DNA of 64,000 bases from Flavobacteriales bacterium (GTDB lineage Bacteria > Bacteroidota > Bacteroidia > Flavobacteriales_F > PHOS-HE28): NCBI GenBank assembly GCA_016702645.1, contig JADJDP010000003.1, positions 248,001 to 312,000 on the forward strand, given 5' to 3'. The translations under genes and the position numbers were made by a program. How positions within the stretch are numbered: the first letter of the stretch is position 1; every line of letters starts with the position of its first letter. The notes beneath the pieces were generated by a model. That model had not been told where the DNA came from. It saw only the letters and a list, made by a program, of their open reading frames with translations, and did no database searches. This document shows, piece by piece, positions 63,779 through 64,000 of this stretch.

Positions 63779-64000
63779 ATGATCCGCACCGAAGGTTCAC
63801 GCAAGGTCCTAAAAAGTGTTTCCTGGCTCTTCGTGGAGCGAATGCTCCGCTTGGGCTTCACCCTGCTCACGGGCATCTATGTGGCTCGCTACTTGGGCGA
63901 AACATTGTTCGGCCAGCTCAACTATGCAACGGGCTTCGTCGGCCTCTTCTTCGCCCTGGGCCAAGCCGGTATCGATGATATTCTCGTCCGGGACCTGGTG
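63779..64000 (+). CDS. Polysaccharide flippase (Wzx-like), 3'-truncated by window edge
   Basis: 74 codons to the window edge, starting MIRTEGSRKVLKSVSWLFVE. The first helices contain RLGFTLLTGIYVARYLGETL and FGQLNYATGFVGLFFALGQAG, the usual N-terminus of MOP-superfamily O-antigen/capsule flippases, with the arginine in VARYLG conserved. ATG 63779 is 15 bases after the wzc stop. The rest of the gene, and likely glycosyltransferases, lie beyond the window. Confidence 0.85.
   Translation, partial: MIRTEGSRKVLKSVSWLFVERMLRLGFTLLTGIYVARYLGETLFGQLNYATGFVGLFFALGQAGIDDILVRDLV

Overview
The window comes from a GC-rich member of the Bacteroidota, most likely a Flavobacteriales-type bacterium (inference). 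The signs are type IX secretion (T9SS) components and cargo, a DUF2795 protein, a Bacteroidota-length SecA, an exbB-exbD-exbD-tonB-folC operon, and repeated copies of the Bacteroidota -7 promoter box TAnnTTTG. It is chromosomal core and metabolic sequence. I saw no phage, insertion sequence, CRISPR array or plasmid gene. Coding density is very high, with no gene-free stretch over 300 bases.

Layout: (1) 1-7.1 kb: 3'-truncated glycine decarboxylase gcvP on the minus strand, divergent from a secreted protein of unknown function, a UbiA-like membrane protein, and the kynurenine-pathway pair kynU-kmo, then an outer-membrane protein. (2) 7.1-15.5 kb: metallo-beta-lactamase-fold hydrolase, a TolB-like/beta-barrel surface protein, a half-size TauE, an M20 amidohydrolase, and a minus-strand recQ group. 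(3) 15.7-30.2 kb: tatC, a DUF5686 outer-membrane protein, lptB, purS, pssA, a PorV-like protein with a PorU2-like C25 peptidase, lnt and a T9SS cargo protein. These are mostly cell-envelope genes. (4) 30.3-42.9 kb: pabB-tilS, three tandem DsbD alpha-type domains spread over two genes, gmhA, comM/yifB, a MORN/TonB-C protein, secA and a DUF2795 protein. (5) 43-52.8 kb, minus strand: cobalamin adenosyltransferase, a giant T9SS type B cargo protein, a methyltransferase, and a carotenoid/photolyase cluster led by an ECF sigma factor (sigma-crtI-crtB-idi-phr-two small paralogues-SRPBCC-crtZ). (6) 53-59.3 kb: two tRNA-Val genes, folC-tonB-exbD-exbD-exbB, a Glu/Leu/Phe/Val dehydrogenase and anmK. (7) 59.3-64 kb: acyl-CoA dehydrogenase and the start of a capsule/exopolysaccharide locus (wza-wzc-wzx).

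A major caveat is that about 20 single-base indels break otherwise well-conserved genes (kmo, the TolB-like gene, recQ, tilS, dsbD, secA, a small ORF, phr, crtB, exbD, exbB, the dehydrogenase, anmK). Many sit at G or C runs and half lie between 55.7 and 58.8 kb. Protein conservation continues on both sides of every break, so these look like uncorrected consensus errors rather than gene decay. Gene spans below join the pieces.

The most interesting biology is in three places. One is a pair of tandem small paralogous proteins in the light-response/carotenoid operon, whose leading ECF sigma gene has an inverted repeat upstream. The second is a set of -7 boxes lying only 8-10 bases before start codons, which suggests leaderless mRNAs. 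The third is the three-copy DsbD alpha-domain arrangement, in which one copy is truncated.
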